Source: Bdellovibrionales bacterium
Lineage (GTDB): Bacteria; Bdellovibrionota; Bacteriovoracia; Bacteriovoracales; Bacteriovoracaceae
Length of the DNA stretch: 20,492 nucleotides
Assembly (NCBI GenBank): GCA_005791855.1
Contig: SXUH01000408.1
Location: forward strand, 1-20,492
Direction of reading: 5' to 3'
This document shows positions 6,608-14,160 of this stretch, piece by piece. Numbering within the stretch: the first letter of the stretch is position 1; each line of letters starts with the position of its first letter. The position numbers were made by a program, and so were the translations under genes. Under the pieces are notes generated by a model. The model worked only from the letters and a program-made list of their open reading frames with translations, did not search any database and was not told the DNA's origin.

Positions 6608-7915
6608 ATGAAGTTATTGAAGTTCTGGACCATCTTCCTCCTCCTGATCAGCGTCGCTGCAGAGGCCAACACCCACATCGTCGTCCTCAAGTCACCCCTG
6701 GTTCACCGCGAGGCCGTACCTGCGAACCGTTTTGAGCGGTACAAGCTGGTCCGGAAGATCATCGATGAGCGGCAGGCCCAGGCCCTCGTCCCGTTCGTCC
6801 GCGGCCTCGGAAGCTTGAAGAACACCGCAACCTTTCTGCCCATCATCAATGCGGTGGCACTGACGCTCACCGAGCAGGAAGCGGCCACCCTCGCCCGCCA
6901 CCCGGAAGTCCGGAAGATCATCCCGAACCGACAGATTTACATCGACATGCCAAGGCCCCAGATCGTGCAACCGCAACGAGGGAATCCGTCGCTGAACGAC
7001 GCCCTCGTGCTTCACCAGGTTGACAAGCTGATCGCCGAAGGCGTTGACATCCATCGACCGGGAAAGATCGTCGGCATCATCGACACGGGCATCGACGGGT
7101 CCCACCCGGAGTTCCAGGGGAAGATCAGCGCCTTTAAAACCTTTCCACAGGGCTCCACCCAACCCGCTGACTTCGGTTCCCACGGGACCCACGTCGCAGG
7201 GATCATCGCTGCTGGGAGTAAGAGCGGTGTGCAGATCGGCGTCTACCCCGGGGCCAAGCTCGCGGTCGCAGGGCACCCCATGCAGGTCTCAAACATCGCC
7301 CTCGCCGTGCACGCATTCCAGTGGATGCTCGACCCGGATGGAAATCCGAACACTCCCGACCATGCCTTCGTGATCAACAATAGCTGGGGCTGGCTGAAGT
7401 CCCATAACGTAGATCCGGAGCCGTTCTTCGAAGTCTTCAAGACGCTTCGAGACGCCGACATCCTGGTCCTCTTCGCCGCAGGAAACGAAGGGTCTTCCGG
7501 AATGCGCCAGCCGTCTCAGTTCCCCACTACCTTCACCTCCGCCGCCGTCGACAAGGATGGCGTCATCGCAAGCTTTTCTTCCTGGGGCCCACACATCTTT
7601 CAGGGGAAACCGGTGAACAAGCCGGAAGTGGCATCCATGGGAGTGAAGGTCCACTCGACTCTCCCGAAAGGGCAGTACGGAGCGATGAGCGGAACCTCCA
7701 TGGCTTCGCCGTTCACCGCAGGCGCCGTGGCGCTCCTGGGGTCCCAGTTCCCAGAGCTAAGCCCGTACGTCATCGCGGACGCCTTGGTGCAAACCGCGCA
7801 GCAACCAGGGCACGGGCCCTGGGATCGGAAGTACGGGTACGGACTCCTCAACGTCTACGGGGCCTACCAGAAGCTGAAGACTAGGTTCAGACCGGTCGCC
7901 CCGTTTCGTCACTAA
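6608..7915 (+). CDS. Secreted subtilisin-like serine protease (S8)
   Basis: The 435-residue preproprotein has a signal peptide (residues 1-20, ending VAAEA), an I9-like propeptide (about 23-114, with RHPEVRKIIPNRQI at its end) and a subtilisin catalytic domain (about 150-420). Catalytic residues are visible: Asp159 (VGIIDTGIDGSHPE), His192 (GSHGTHVAG) and Ser364 (SGTSMASP), with the oxyanion Asn293 in AAGNEG. The start at 6608 is preferred over a TTG at 6557 because the signal peptide begins there and AAGGCGG precedes it. All key residues are present, so it should be an active exported peptidase, matured by propeptide removal. The 142-base gap upstream shows no convincing promoter. The substrate is unknown; an extracellular nutrient or prey-degrading role is inference. 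Confidence 0.95.
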   Translation: MKLLKFWTIFLLLISVAAEANTHIVVLKSPLVHREAVPANRFERYKLVRKIIDERQAQALVPFVRGLGSLKNTATFLPIINAVALTLTEQEAATLARHPEVRKIIPNRQIYIDMPRPQIVQPQRGNPSLNDALVLHQVDKLIAEGVDIHRPGKIVGIIDTGIDGSHPEFQGKISAFKTFPQGSTQPADFGSHGTHVAGIIAAGSKSGVQIGVYPGAKLAVAGHPMQVSNIALAVHAFQWMLDPDGNPNTPDHAFVINNSWGWLKSHNVDPEPFFEVFKTLRDADILVLFAAGNEGSSGMRQPSQFPTTFTSAAVDKDGVIASFSSWGPHIFQGKPVNKPEVASMGVKVHSTLPKGQYGAMSGTSMASPFTAGAVALLGSQFPELSPYVIADALVQTAQQPGHGPWDRKYGYGLLNVYGAYQKLKTRFRPVAPFRH

Positions 7916-7929
7916 GCAGGTGCCGTGAA

Positions 7930-7960
7930 GTGGTGGAGCTTAGTTGTTAAGCTTCACCAC
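7930..7960. repeat. Inverted repeat at convergent gene ends
   Basis: GTGGTGGAGCTTA (7930-7942) pairs with TAAGCTTCACCAC (7948-7960) around a five-base loop, with one G-T mismatch. It lies between the stop of the S8 protease and the stop of the convergent lipoprotein, overlapping the latter. It has no T-tract on either strand, so it is at best a weak bidirectional terminator or a 3'-end stabiliser. Confidence 0.55.
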
Positions 7961-8401
7961 GATCAGGTACTTCTTCGAGCTGAGCTTCTCCATCTTGTAC
8001 TCGACGTTGGCGTCGTTGAAGAAGATGGCGTCGTTGTCACAGAGGGCGCCCTTGTCGATGATCTTTATGCTCAGTTCTTCTTTGATGAGGTTCCGGAAGT
8101 TCTCGAACCGGATGTAGGTCTTGTCCCCTTCGGTCGTGACCTTCGCCACCCGAGACTTGTTCTTACAGGTGTTGAAGTAGGTCACTCCGTCGATGGCGAG
8201 CGAGTAGTTCTTCGGGAAGTTCACGCTGCTGGATTCGATGGACCAGTCGAAGCTCTCCCCGCAGGCCTCTTCGCTCACGAGGGCCCCGGCGGCACCCGAG
8301 CAGACGGTCTCTCTTTCTTTGGTTGGGGCGGCCTTGTTTTTTGATTTTTTTCCGCAGCTTGCGACGACGAAAAGAAGGGCCAAGACTAATAGGTATCTCA
8401 T
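7940..8401 (-). CDS. Small lipoprotein of unknown function
   Basis: The 153-residue product has a lipoprotein signal peptide with lipobox VASC (Cys16 becomes the lipidated residue). It is followed by Gly-Lys-Lys-Ser and a short flexible linker rich in Lys and Ala. The mature domain is small, mixed in charge, with two or three further Cys residues (CSG, EACGES, CKNKS), and looks beta-rich at the C terminus (KYLIVVKLNN). GGAG at 8408-8411 supports the start. It is a lone gene, convergent with the protease and divergent from the small secreted protein at 8676. I do not recognise the family. Confidence 0.8.
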   Translation of the reverse strand: MRYLLVLALLFVVASCGKKSKNKAAPTKERETVCSGAAGALVSEEACGESFDWSIESSSVNFPKNYSLAIDGVTYFNTCKNKSRVAKVTTEGDKTYIRFENFRNLIKEELSIKIIDKGALCDNDAIFFNDANVEYKMEKLSSKKYLIVVKLNN

Positions 8402-8675
8402 TGCTACTCCACTCTTGTTTAGGTGCTGGCTATTTACAAGATCCGAGCTTGTATGTCCAAGGACTTATCCCGCTCCTGCGGTGCGAACCGGTCTCATTTT
8501 AGGTAAGATTCGTCCTCTCAAGGAGTTAGCGCTCCATTCCTTCAGCGGCACCAGGGGGTGACACCGGCCTTCGGTCCCAATTGCCACCGGCCTTTGCGGA
8601 AGATTGCCGAGTTAGGATTGGCACGGGAATCGCAATGTCTCGGTCAGGAAAACTGAACTGAACAGGAGGTTCAAG
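8402..8675. other. Intergenic region between divergent genes
   Basis: This 274-base stretch is the longest without a gene. It must hold the promoters of the lipoprotein (-) and of the small secreted protein (+). I see a 10-base direct repeat CACCGGCCTT at 8562-8571 and 8585-8594, 23 bases apart start to start, and no recognisable tRNA, riboswitch or strong promoter box. A short ORF across part of it has no coding support. Confidence 0.4.
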
Positions 8676-8912
8676 ATGAAAGCTCTAGGATTTATTGGAT
8701 TATTTTTGATGATCAACCTTCCGATCCAGGCGTTCGCGAAAGCACAGGAACTGCCGTTTAAGGAAACTCACTTCAAGGTAGAAAAGATCAAGGGCATGAA
8801 GCCCATGTCGACCAACCTCGAGAAGCTCTACAAGGGCGTCGAAGTTAAAGAAGAGAAGACCTACCTCTCCAAGTGGCAGGAAGGACTTCGCTCGAAGCTC
8901 TCCAAGCTCTAG
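8676..8912 (+). CDS. Small secreted Lys-rich protein
   Basis: The 78-residue product has a Sec signal peptide (hydrophobic residues about 4-19, cleavage after AFA at residue 21) and a mature part of about 57 residues that is highly basic and Lys/Glu-rich. The mature part probably forms an amphipathic helix (KGVEVKEEKTYLSKWQEGLRS..). The Shine-Dalgarno AGGAGG (8664-8669) is strong and well spaced. No domain is recognised. It could be a small periplasmic or secreted peptide. The next gene downstream is the M1-like peptidase, but a hairpin at 8938-8966 separates them, so they need not be one operon. Confidence 0.75.
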   Translation: MKALGFIGLFLMINLPIQAFAKAQELPFKETHFKVEKIKGMKPMSTNLEKLYKGVEVKEEKTYLSKWQEGLRSKLSKL

Positions 8913-8937
8913 GCCTAAGACCTTCTTGTAAAAAGCT

Positions 8938-8966
8938 TGGACAGGGTATGAAGAAATCCCCGTCCA
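8938..8966 (+). repeat. Stem-loop after the small secreted gene
   Basis: TGGAC-A-GGG (8938-8946) pairs with CCC-C-GTCCA (8958-8966) with one mismatch and an 11-base loop. It lies between the end of the small secreted gene and the M1-like peptidase. No T-run follows, so termination would be weak. Confidence 0.35.
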
Positions 8967-9004
8967 GGACCCGGCGAGGGAAGTAGTTTGAGATACTAAG
9001 GGCC

Positions 9005-10273
9005 ATGAAACTACTCTCCATCACCCTCGCGGCCCTCTCGTTCCACGCCTTCGCCTCCGACCTTCCGAAGCGGCCACCGAGCTTCAAGGTCCCGGAAGGA
9101 ACGGCGGTGTTCGCGGACTTCACCAAGGCGACCTACGAGATCGTCTACGACTACGGAAAGAAGGAAGCTTCCGTCGTCTCGCGGATCACCCTGGACACGG
9201 CCGAGGCCGGGCACGTGGTCTTCGATCTGGTGGGAGAACCGAAGAGCGTCACCATCGACGGCGTGACGGCTCAGGCACCGGAGCGATCCCCCGATAACCG
9301 CACCAAGGTCCGGGTGGTCAACCACCTGACGACCCCGGGGACGCACAAGCTCGTCATCGAGTCTTCCCTCACCCAGCTCGCGACCTTCGGTCCCCTGGGG
9401 GTGAGCAACGGCTTCTGGATGGACGACCTCAGGGACCGGAGCTACCTCGAGAAGTTCCTCCCGACGAACTTCATGTACGACCGGATCCCCATGGTGTTCA
9501 CCGTCTCGGTCATCGGCGCTCCCGGACGGCAAGTGGTCTACGCCAACGGGGTGACCCAGGACCTCGGGAACAATGCCTTCAAGGTCACCTTCCCGGAGGG
9601 CTTCAACTCCGCGAGCCCCTTCTTCCACCTCGTCCCGGCCGAGGTCGTCCTGGAGAAGAGGGAATCCTACAAGTCCATCGACGGCCGGGAGATCCCCATC
9701 GTCATCTACTTCAAGAAGGACCTCACCACGCAGCCCGAGCTGCGGTTCGACCGGATCAAGCGCAAGACCCTGGGGATCCTCGAGCTCCTCGAGAAGGACT
9801 ACGGCGCCTTCCCGCACCCGTCGTTCACCATCTACCTCGTGGCCGACGGCGGGATGGAGTACGCGGGGGCGACCCTCACCAATGAAGCCAACCTCGGCCA
9901 CGAGATCTTCCACTCCTACTTCGCCCGCGGGCTCATGCCGGCCGACGGGAACGCGAGCTGGATCGACGAGGCCCTCGCCACCTGGAGAGACGACGGCTAC
10001 CGGACCCTCCCGGCGATGCCCACCGGCGTGGTGATCCAGGCGCAGGGCCGCTACTTCCGGCACACGGACCTCCTCTCCTACGGCTTCGGAGAAAAGTTCT
10101 TCGCCTACCTGAACGGGAAGCTCAGCGGGGGGCTCAAGCCCTTCCTCCGAGACCTGATCGCCCGGCGGACCTTCGACCCGATCTCCCTGGAGGAGTTCAT
10201 CGGGGAGATGAACAAGTTCTACCGGCAGGACCTCACCGGTGAGTTCAGGGCGTTCGGAGTGATCAAGAAGTAG
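9005..10273 (+). CDS. Secreted M1-family-like zinc metallopeptidase
   Basis: The 422-residue product has a signal peptide (MKLLSITLAALSFHAFA). A beta-rich N-terminal part (about 30-215) is followed by a gluzincin catalytic domain. The zinc motif HEIFH (299-303) is followed 18 residues later by Glu322 (WIDEALA), giving HExxH-x18-E. The upstream strand GGMEYAGAT (282-290) occupies the place of the aminopeptidase GAMEN-like motif. It is shorter than classical M1 aminopeptidases (about 600-900 residues) and lacks their C-terminal helical domain. Export and intact metal ligands suggest an active periplasmic or secreted peptidase, perhaps aminopeptidase-like. AAGGG is only two bases from the ATG, with GATACT just upstream. 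Confidence 0.85.
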   Translation: MKLLSITLAALSFHAFASDLPKRPPSFKVPEGTAVFADFTKATYEIVYDYGKKEASVVSRITLDTAEAGHVVFDLVGEPKSVTIDGVTAQAPERSPDNRTKVRVVNHLTTPGTHKLVIESSLTQLATFGPLGVSNGFWMDDLRDRSYLEKFLPTNFMYDRIPMVFTVSVIGAPGRQVVYANGVTQDLGNNAFKVTFPEGFNSASPFFHLVPAEVVLEKRESYKSIDGREIPIVIYFKKDLTTQPELRFDRIKRKTLGILELLEKDYGAFPHPSFTIYLVADGGMEYAGATLTNEANLGHEIFHSYFARGLMPADGNASWIDEALATWRDDGYRTLPAMPTGVVIQAQGRYFRHTDLLSYGFGEKFFAYLNGKLSGGLKPFLRDLIARRTFDPISLEEFIGEMNKFYRQDLTGEFRAFGVIKK

Positions 10274-10280
10274 CCCGGAC

Positions 10281-11594
10281 CTACGCGCCGGCGATGGAGA
10301 GCCCCCCGAAGATCAGCGGAACCGAGAAGAACGACTCGTCGGTGGATGCCTCTAACTTCTCCCCGGCCACCTCGACGTTCCTCAGGAGCTCCAGGAAGTT
10401 CCCGGAGAGGGTGACGTTCCCGAAGGTCAGCTTCCGTTCACCGTTCTCCCAGAGGTACCCCTTCACCGCGACGGAGAAGGTTCCGCTGACCCGGTTCGCG
10501 CCGGAGTAGAGGCCATCCATCTGGATGACCTGGAGGTACCGGTCCGGGAGCGGCCTGTGGTTCTTCCCCTGGATCACGTAGTGGGTTCCGCTCACGTTCA
10601 TCGACGTGGTCGGTCCCCGCGAGGCGTGGCCCGTGGTCTGGGTCCCGAGCTTCTTCGCCGTGACCGAGGTGTGGATCAGGGAGGAGAGGACTCCGTCCTT
10701 CACCAGGGTCAGGGCCTTCTTCTCCACGCCCTCGTCGTCGAACCGGCTGTGCCGGAAGCAGCCTCCGGGGTTCGGGTCGTCGGTGATGGTGAGGTCCGGA
10801 GCCGCGACGACCTGGCCGAGCTGGTCCGCCCAGGGGTTGACCTTGTCGATGGCGCACTTGGCGGAGTAGAAGTTACCGAAGCAGTCGAAGAGGCTCTTGA
10901 GGCAGTCGGGGGTGAAGCGCACGTGGTACCTCCCGGTGGGGAGGGTCGTCTCCCCGAGGAGGTTCTTCGCGTGCAGGAGCGCGGTCTGGGTGACCTTGTC
11001 CCACTTCAGGTCCTTGAACCGGTGGGCCAGGTGGAAGTCGTAGAAGTTCGCCTTCTTCCCGTTGTCGTCGAGGAGCGCGGACGAGGTGATGGAGTAGCTC
11101 TTGTCCGAGTAGGAGGTGAACCTCCCGCGGGAGCTCAGGTACAGGGAGTGGTATTCGTTTTCGTTGAAGGAGTTGTAGGGAACGGCCACGACCCGCGGAT
11201 CCAGCTCCCGGACCCTGGTCTCGAGCTCGATCGCCTTCCGGGTCTTCAGCGCGATGTCCACCGGAGCTTCGTCGTAGCTCACGTCGTCCAGGAGGTCCCC
11301 GGAGAGCTTCAGGAGTCTCTCGTCCGGGTTGGGTTCGGTGATCTCGGAGTTCTGCAGGGCCTTCTTGATCATGAACCGCAGGGACTCGTCGTCCGTGGCT
11401 TCCGTGTAGGCGATGCCCACCCGGTCGTCCTTGATCACCCGCACGCCCAGGATCTGAGAGCTCGAGATCTTGTACTCGGAGACCGCGCCCCGCTGGGAGC
11501 TGAGCTTCAGGGACTTCGCGGTCGAGAGGATCAGGTCCCCCTCGGCCTTGTGGTCGATCACTTCGGCGATCACCCGTTCCAGGATCTTCTTCAT
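10281..11594 (-). CDS. pmbA: TldE/PmbA-family subunit of the TldD-TldE protease
   Basis: The 437-residue product belongs to the TldD/PmbA family but lacks the HExxxH zinc site, so it is the non-catalytic TldE (PmbA) partner. TldE and TldD together form a heterodimeric metalloprotease that degrades or trims unfolded peptides, for example microcin B17 precursor processing and CcdA antitoxin turnover in E. coli. The ATG overlaps the stop of tldD in an ATGA (11591-11594), so the two are translationally coupled. It ends seven bases from the convergent M1-like gene. The C-terminal segment (LTFGNVTLSGNFLELLRNVEVAG) is typical of the family. No RiPP precursor is visible nearby, so a house-keeping role is likely. 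Confidence 0.9.
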   Translation of the reverse strand: MKKILERVIAEVIDHKAEGDLILSTAKSLKLSSQRGAVSEYKISSSQILGVRVIKDDRVGIAYTEATDDESLRFMIKKALQNSEITEPNPDERLLKLSGDLLDDVSYDEAPVDIALKTRKAIELETRVRELDPRVVAVPYNSFNENEYHSLYLSSRGRFTSYSDKSYSITSSALLDDNGKKANFYDFHLAHRFKDLKWDKVTQTALLHAKNLLGETTLPTGRYHVRFTPDCLKSLFDCFGNFYSAKCAIDKVNPWADQLGQVVAAPDLTITDDPNPGGCFRHSRFDDEGVEKKALTLVKDGVLSSLIHTSVTAKKLGTQTTGHASRGPTTSMNVSGTHYVIQGKNHRPLPDRYLQVIQMDGLYSGANRVSGTFSVAVKGYLWENGERKLTFGNVTLSGNFLELLRNVEVAGEKLEASTDESFFSVPLIFGGLSIAGA

Positions 11595-12973
11595 GCCTCA
11601 CCTCCTACCAGGATTTCGTCGACCTTGATGGGCGGCTGTCCGACGGTGGTCGGGATGGACCCGCTCACCGACCCGCACATGCCGGCCATGAGGGCCAGGT
11701 CCTTCCCGACCATGGAGATCTTCGTCATCACCTCCGGGCCCGTCCCGATGAGGGTCGCGCCCTTCACCGGGGTCGTGATCTTCCCGTCCTTGATGAGGTA
11801 GGCTTCCTGGACGGAGAAGTTGAACTGGCCCGTGGACGGGTCCACGGAGCCGCCGCCCATCTTCTTGGCGTAGAGGCCGCTCGGCACGCTCGCGATGAGC
11901 TCGGAGAACTCGTGGGGGCCGCGTTCGATGAAGGTGTTCCGCATCCGCGAGGCGGGGGCGAACTTGTAGGACTGGCGGCGGGCCGAGCCGGTCCGCTTGT
12001 GGCCCGTCTTGATCTCGCCGAGGCGGTCGGCGATGAAGTTCCGCAGGATCCCGTTCTCGATGAGCTTGGTCTTCTGCGTGGGCATCCCCTCGTCGTCGAT
12101 GGAGAGCGAGCCCCACTCTCCGGAGATGGTCCCGTCGTCGACGGCGCTCAGGGACCGGTGGGCGATCTGCTCCCCCATCTTGTCCCAGAACACGCTCGCC
12201 TTCTTCTCCACCGAGGTGGTCTCGAGGAGGTGGCCGCAGGCTTCGTGGAAGATCACGCCGCCGAAGGCGTTGTCGATCACCACCGGCATCTTCCCCGCGG
12301 GGCAGGGAGCGGCGTACAAGGTCGTCGTGGCCTGCCGGAGGAGGTTCTCGCAGTTCTCCCGGGTGTCGAGCTTCTCCATGAACTCCCAGCCGCCGATGGC
12401 GCCGGGCCCGAAGAAGGCCTGGGACTGGAGGCCCCCGTCCTTCATCACCAGCTGGTGCGCGAGGCGGATGTAGGGCCTCTCCTCGGTGGCGAAGATCCCG
12501 TCGGAGTTGTAGACCTCCACCAGTTGCTTCTTCTTGATGAAGTTCAGCACGACCTGGGAGGTGCGGGCGTCCTGCCGGAGGATGGTGTCGATGTTCTTCA
12601 GGAAGGAGAGCTTGTACTTCGCGTCCACGTCCCGGTCCGGGAGCACCGGGATCTTCGGGTAGGCCTGTCGCTCGAAGTTCAGCGGCGCGGGCGCGGCACC
12701 GGTCTTCCCGATGCGGGCCGCGAGGAGCCTCGTGATCCGGAGGAGCTCCTCCCTCTCGGTGGAGTTGGTGTACCCGTAGAGGGCCTGGTGGCCGTGGATC
12801 AGGCGGATGCCGATGCCGAAGATCGTCCCCGACTGGGTGTCCTCGGCGCGGGAGTTGGTGAAGACCAGGGCTTCGTTCTGGGTTCGCTCCACGTAGACTT
12901 CCACGAAGTCGGCGCCGTGGGCCAACCCCTCGTGGATGAGATCCTGAGCGATGTTGGACTGTATTAATTGCAT
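11591..12973 (-). CDS. tldD: TldD-family zinc protease, catalytic subunit
   Basis: The 460-residue product matches TldD in length and motifs. The zinc-binding HExxxH is visible as HEACGH at residues 243-248, and a conserved C-terminal Cys433 lies in MAGMCGSVSG, the region of the third metal ligand in the E. coli enzyme. It acts in the cytoplasm with the TldE product encoded immediately downstream. A strong AAGGGG Shine-Dalgarno (12979-12984) and a TATACT -10 box (12993-12998) precede the start, so the pair has its own promoter although it lies downstream of the metal operon on the same strand. It probably cleaves unfolded peptides entering the TldD-TldE barrel. Confidence 0.95.
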   Translation of the reverse strand: MQLIQSNIAQDLIHEGLAHGADFVEVYVERTQNEALVFTNSRAEDTQSGTIFGIGIRLIHGHQALYGYTNSTEREELLRITRLLAARIGKTGAAPAPLNFERQAYPKIPVLPDRDVDAKYKLSFLKNIDTILRQDARTSQVVLNFIKKKQLVEVYNSDGIFATEERPYIRLAHQLVMKDGGLQSQAFFGPGAIGGWEFMEKLDTRENCENLLRQATTTLYAAPCPAGKMPVVIDNAFGGVIFHEACGHLLETTSVEKKASVFWDKMGEQIAHRSLSAVDDGTISGEWGSLSIDDEGMPTQKTKLIENGILRNFIADRLGEIKTGHKRTGSARRQSYKFAPASRMRNTFIERGPHEFSELIASVPSGLYAKKMGGGSVDPSTGQFNFSVQEAYLIKDGKITTPVKGATLIGTGPEVMTKISMVGKDLALMAGMCGSVSGSIPTTVGQPPIKVDEILVGGEA

Positions 12974-12992
12974 AATTTCCCCTTGAGAGGAA

Positions 12993-12998
12993 AGTATA
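12993..12998 (-). promoter_or_regulatory. -10 box of the tldD-tldE operon
   Basis: On the minus strand TATACT (5 of 6 to TATAAT) lies 20 bases before the tldD ATG, with AAGGGG between. The -35 is not clear. It suggests that tldD-tldE start their own transcript. Confidence 0.5.
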
Positions 12999-13036
12999 GT
13001 GAATTAAAACCCCGAAGGCATCTGATTTAAAGTTGA

Positions 13037-13062
13037 TCGAGGGACTCGAAGACTCGAAGTCT
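13037..13062 (-). terminator. Possible weak terminator after the metal operon
   Basis: Two small adjacent hairpins follow the stop of the DUF3347-like gene: AGACT/AGTCT with a three-base loop (13050-13062) and TCGAG/CTCGA with a three-base loop (13037-13049). They come from a tandem GACTCGAA repeat (13043-13050 and 13051-13058). There is no clear T-tract on the minus strand, so termination may be partial. Confidence 0.3.
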
Positions 13063-13070
13063 GGTTATTC

Positions 13071-13496
13071 TTAGAACCGAGTCTGCTGTTCCCCGCATTC
13101 GAGCATCTCCTGGGCGAAGACGTTCCGGATCTTCGGCTGCTTGGAGACGTCCTGGACCCAGGCCTTCTTCACCATCGGGCAGTAGAAGACGTTGTAGGGC
13201 CTCGGGCCCTTCTGGGACCGGACCAGCTCGACCACCGGGACGAGGAACTTGTCGTAGTGCTCGAGGTTCTTTTCCTTCGCGTTCTTCGCACTGATCTGGT
13301 CGAGGTGGTCGGTCTTGAGCTTCCCGCCCTGCTTCTTGATCTCGGCCGAGAGGGCCCGGGCGGCTTCCTGGACCTTCGCCTGGTCGGTCCCGAGGAGGTG
13401 GGTGAAGAGCGCATCGTTGAGGCCCAGGACTTTCTCCAGTCCCTGCGCGAAGGCGGAGGTGGAGAGGAGGAGGCAGAGAGTGAGGAACAGTTTCAT
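13071..13496 (-). CDS. DUF3347-like periplasmic protein
   Basis: The 141-residue product has a signal peptide (cleavage AFA/QG at about 17). Its C-terminal part has the DUF3347 signature: YCPMVKKAWVQ (105-115), KIRNVFAQEMLECG, with Cys106 and Cys134 as candidate metal ligands. DUF3347 is often found beside heavy-metal (CusB-type or HMA) proteins, which fits its place as last gene of a metal operon. I chose the ATG at 13496 rather than 13502. The Shine-Dalgarno AAGG (13503-13506) abuts the first ATG but is spaced six bases from the second, and the signal peptide begins there. Copper or a related thiophilic metal is the likely ligand, inferred from family and context. Confidence 0.8.
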   Translation of the reverse strand: MKLFLTLCLLLSTSAFAQGLEKVLGLNDALFTHLLGTDQAKVQEAARALSAEIKKQGGKLKTDHLDQISAKNAKEKNLEHYDKFLVPVVELVRSQKGPRPYNVFYCPMVKKAWVQDVSKQPKIRNVFAQEMLECGEQQTRF

Positions 13497-13511
13497 AGAC
13501 ATCCTTTTTAT

Positions 13512-13901
13512 TTAGGTCAGGAGCCTCGGGAGGACGAAGGCGTAGAAGGCACCGATGACGTTGATGACAAGTGAAACCCAAAAGATGGGTTTTGACCAGC
13601 CCTTCGCGGCCTCGCAGTCCTCTCTTTTATCGATGGGACAGGCCTGGGTCGCGGCGTACCTCTGGCCCAGGTAGGAGAGGCCCAGCAGGAAGAAGCTCAC
13701 GCCGAAGACGATCCCCTTGTTCTCCGAGAGCCAGACGAGCTGGGGGAAGGTCCCGAGGAAGGACGCCAGGGTCGCGCCGAAGCCCAGGAGCACCAGCGTG
13801 GACGGGATGGCACAGCAGACGAGGGTCCCGACGGACCCGAAGAGCCCGAGCCAGCCGGTGAGGCGCTGGGCCTTCCTACTTTCTTTCAATGCTCGCAACA
13901 T
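13512..13901 (-). CDS. MerT-like membrane transporter subunit
   Basis: The 129-residue protein has several hydrophobic segments (about 17-40, 40-56, 64-82, 105-126) and a paired cysteine at 29-30 in a VCCAIPS context, the hallmark of MerT-like small metal transporters. Two further cysteines (Cys88 and Cys96) lie in a loop. MerT-type proteins carry thiophilic metal ions across the inner membrane, receiving them from a periplasmic HMA protein such as the one encoded just upstream. The ATG lies within the end of that HMA gene (26-base overlap), so the two are coupled; GGCGGGG precedes it. The metal is not determined: mercury, copper or another soft metal is possible. Confidence 0.75.
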   Translation of the reverse strand: MLRALKESRKAQRLTGWLGLFGSVGTLVCCAIPSTLVLLGFGATLASFLGTFPQLVWLSENKGIVFGVSFFLLGLSYLGQRYAATQACPIDKREDCEAAKGWSKPIFWVSLVINVIGAFYAFVLPRLLT

Positions 13902-14151
13902 TGTACCCCGCCTCGGTGATGATTTGCTTGATCTTCGAATCGTCGATGTCCGCGTCGTCCTTGGTGGCGAGGTGGACGAGCTTGCCGTCGAGGTCGACCT
14001 TCACTTCGCGCACCTCCGGGAGCTTCGAGAACTTCTTGTGGATCCCCTGGGCGCACATGGAGCAGACCATCCCCTGGACCTTCACGGAGATGTCCTTGGC
14101 GAGGGCGAGGGGGCTCAGGAGAAGTAGGCTTGAGAGAGTGAGGACTTTCAT
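13876..14151 (-). CDS. Periplasmic HMA-domain (MerP-like) metal-binding protein
   Basis: The 91-residue product has a signal peptide (cleavage LALA/KD at 18) and one heavy-metal-associated domain with the motif GMVCSMCAQGI (Cys30 and Cys33). Such exported HMA proteins bind Cu(I), Hg(II) or similar soft metals in the periplasm and pass them to a membrane carrier. GGAGT precedes the ATG, in the nine-base gap after the preceding gene. It overlaps the MerT-like gene by 26 bases, so the two are probably a carrier-and-transporter pair. The metal cannot be told from the sequence. Confidence 0.88.
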   Translation of the reverse strand: MKVLTLSSLLLLSPLALAKDISVKVQGMVCSMCAQGIHKKFSKLPEVREVKVDLDGKLVHLATKDDADIDDSKIKQIITEAGYNVASIERK

Positions 14152-14160
14152 AGGTACTCC

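Noticed and set aside
8562..8594. Two CACCGGCCTT copies as a CRISPR or other repeat array
   Set aside because: Only two 10-base copies with no further units; most likely chance in GC-rich DNA or a minor regulatory repeat.
9011..10063. 350-residue minus-strand open frame opposite the M1-like peptidase
   Set aside because: Composition (Val, Glu, Gly, Arg-rich, no domain) is typical of antisense reading of high-GC coding DNA.
10557..12967. Long plus-strand open frames opposite tldE and tldD
   Set aside because: TldD has an intact HEACGH site and both minus-strand genes are of family length; the plus-strand frames show only GC-driven composition.
10281..12973. TldD/TldE as part of a RiPP biosynthesis cluster
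   Set aside because: No precursor peptide, cyclase, dehydratase or dedicated exporter is nearby, so a general peptide-turnover role is more likely.
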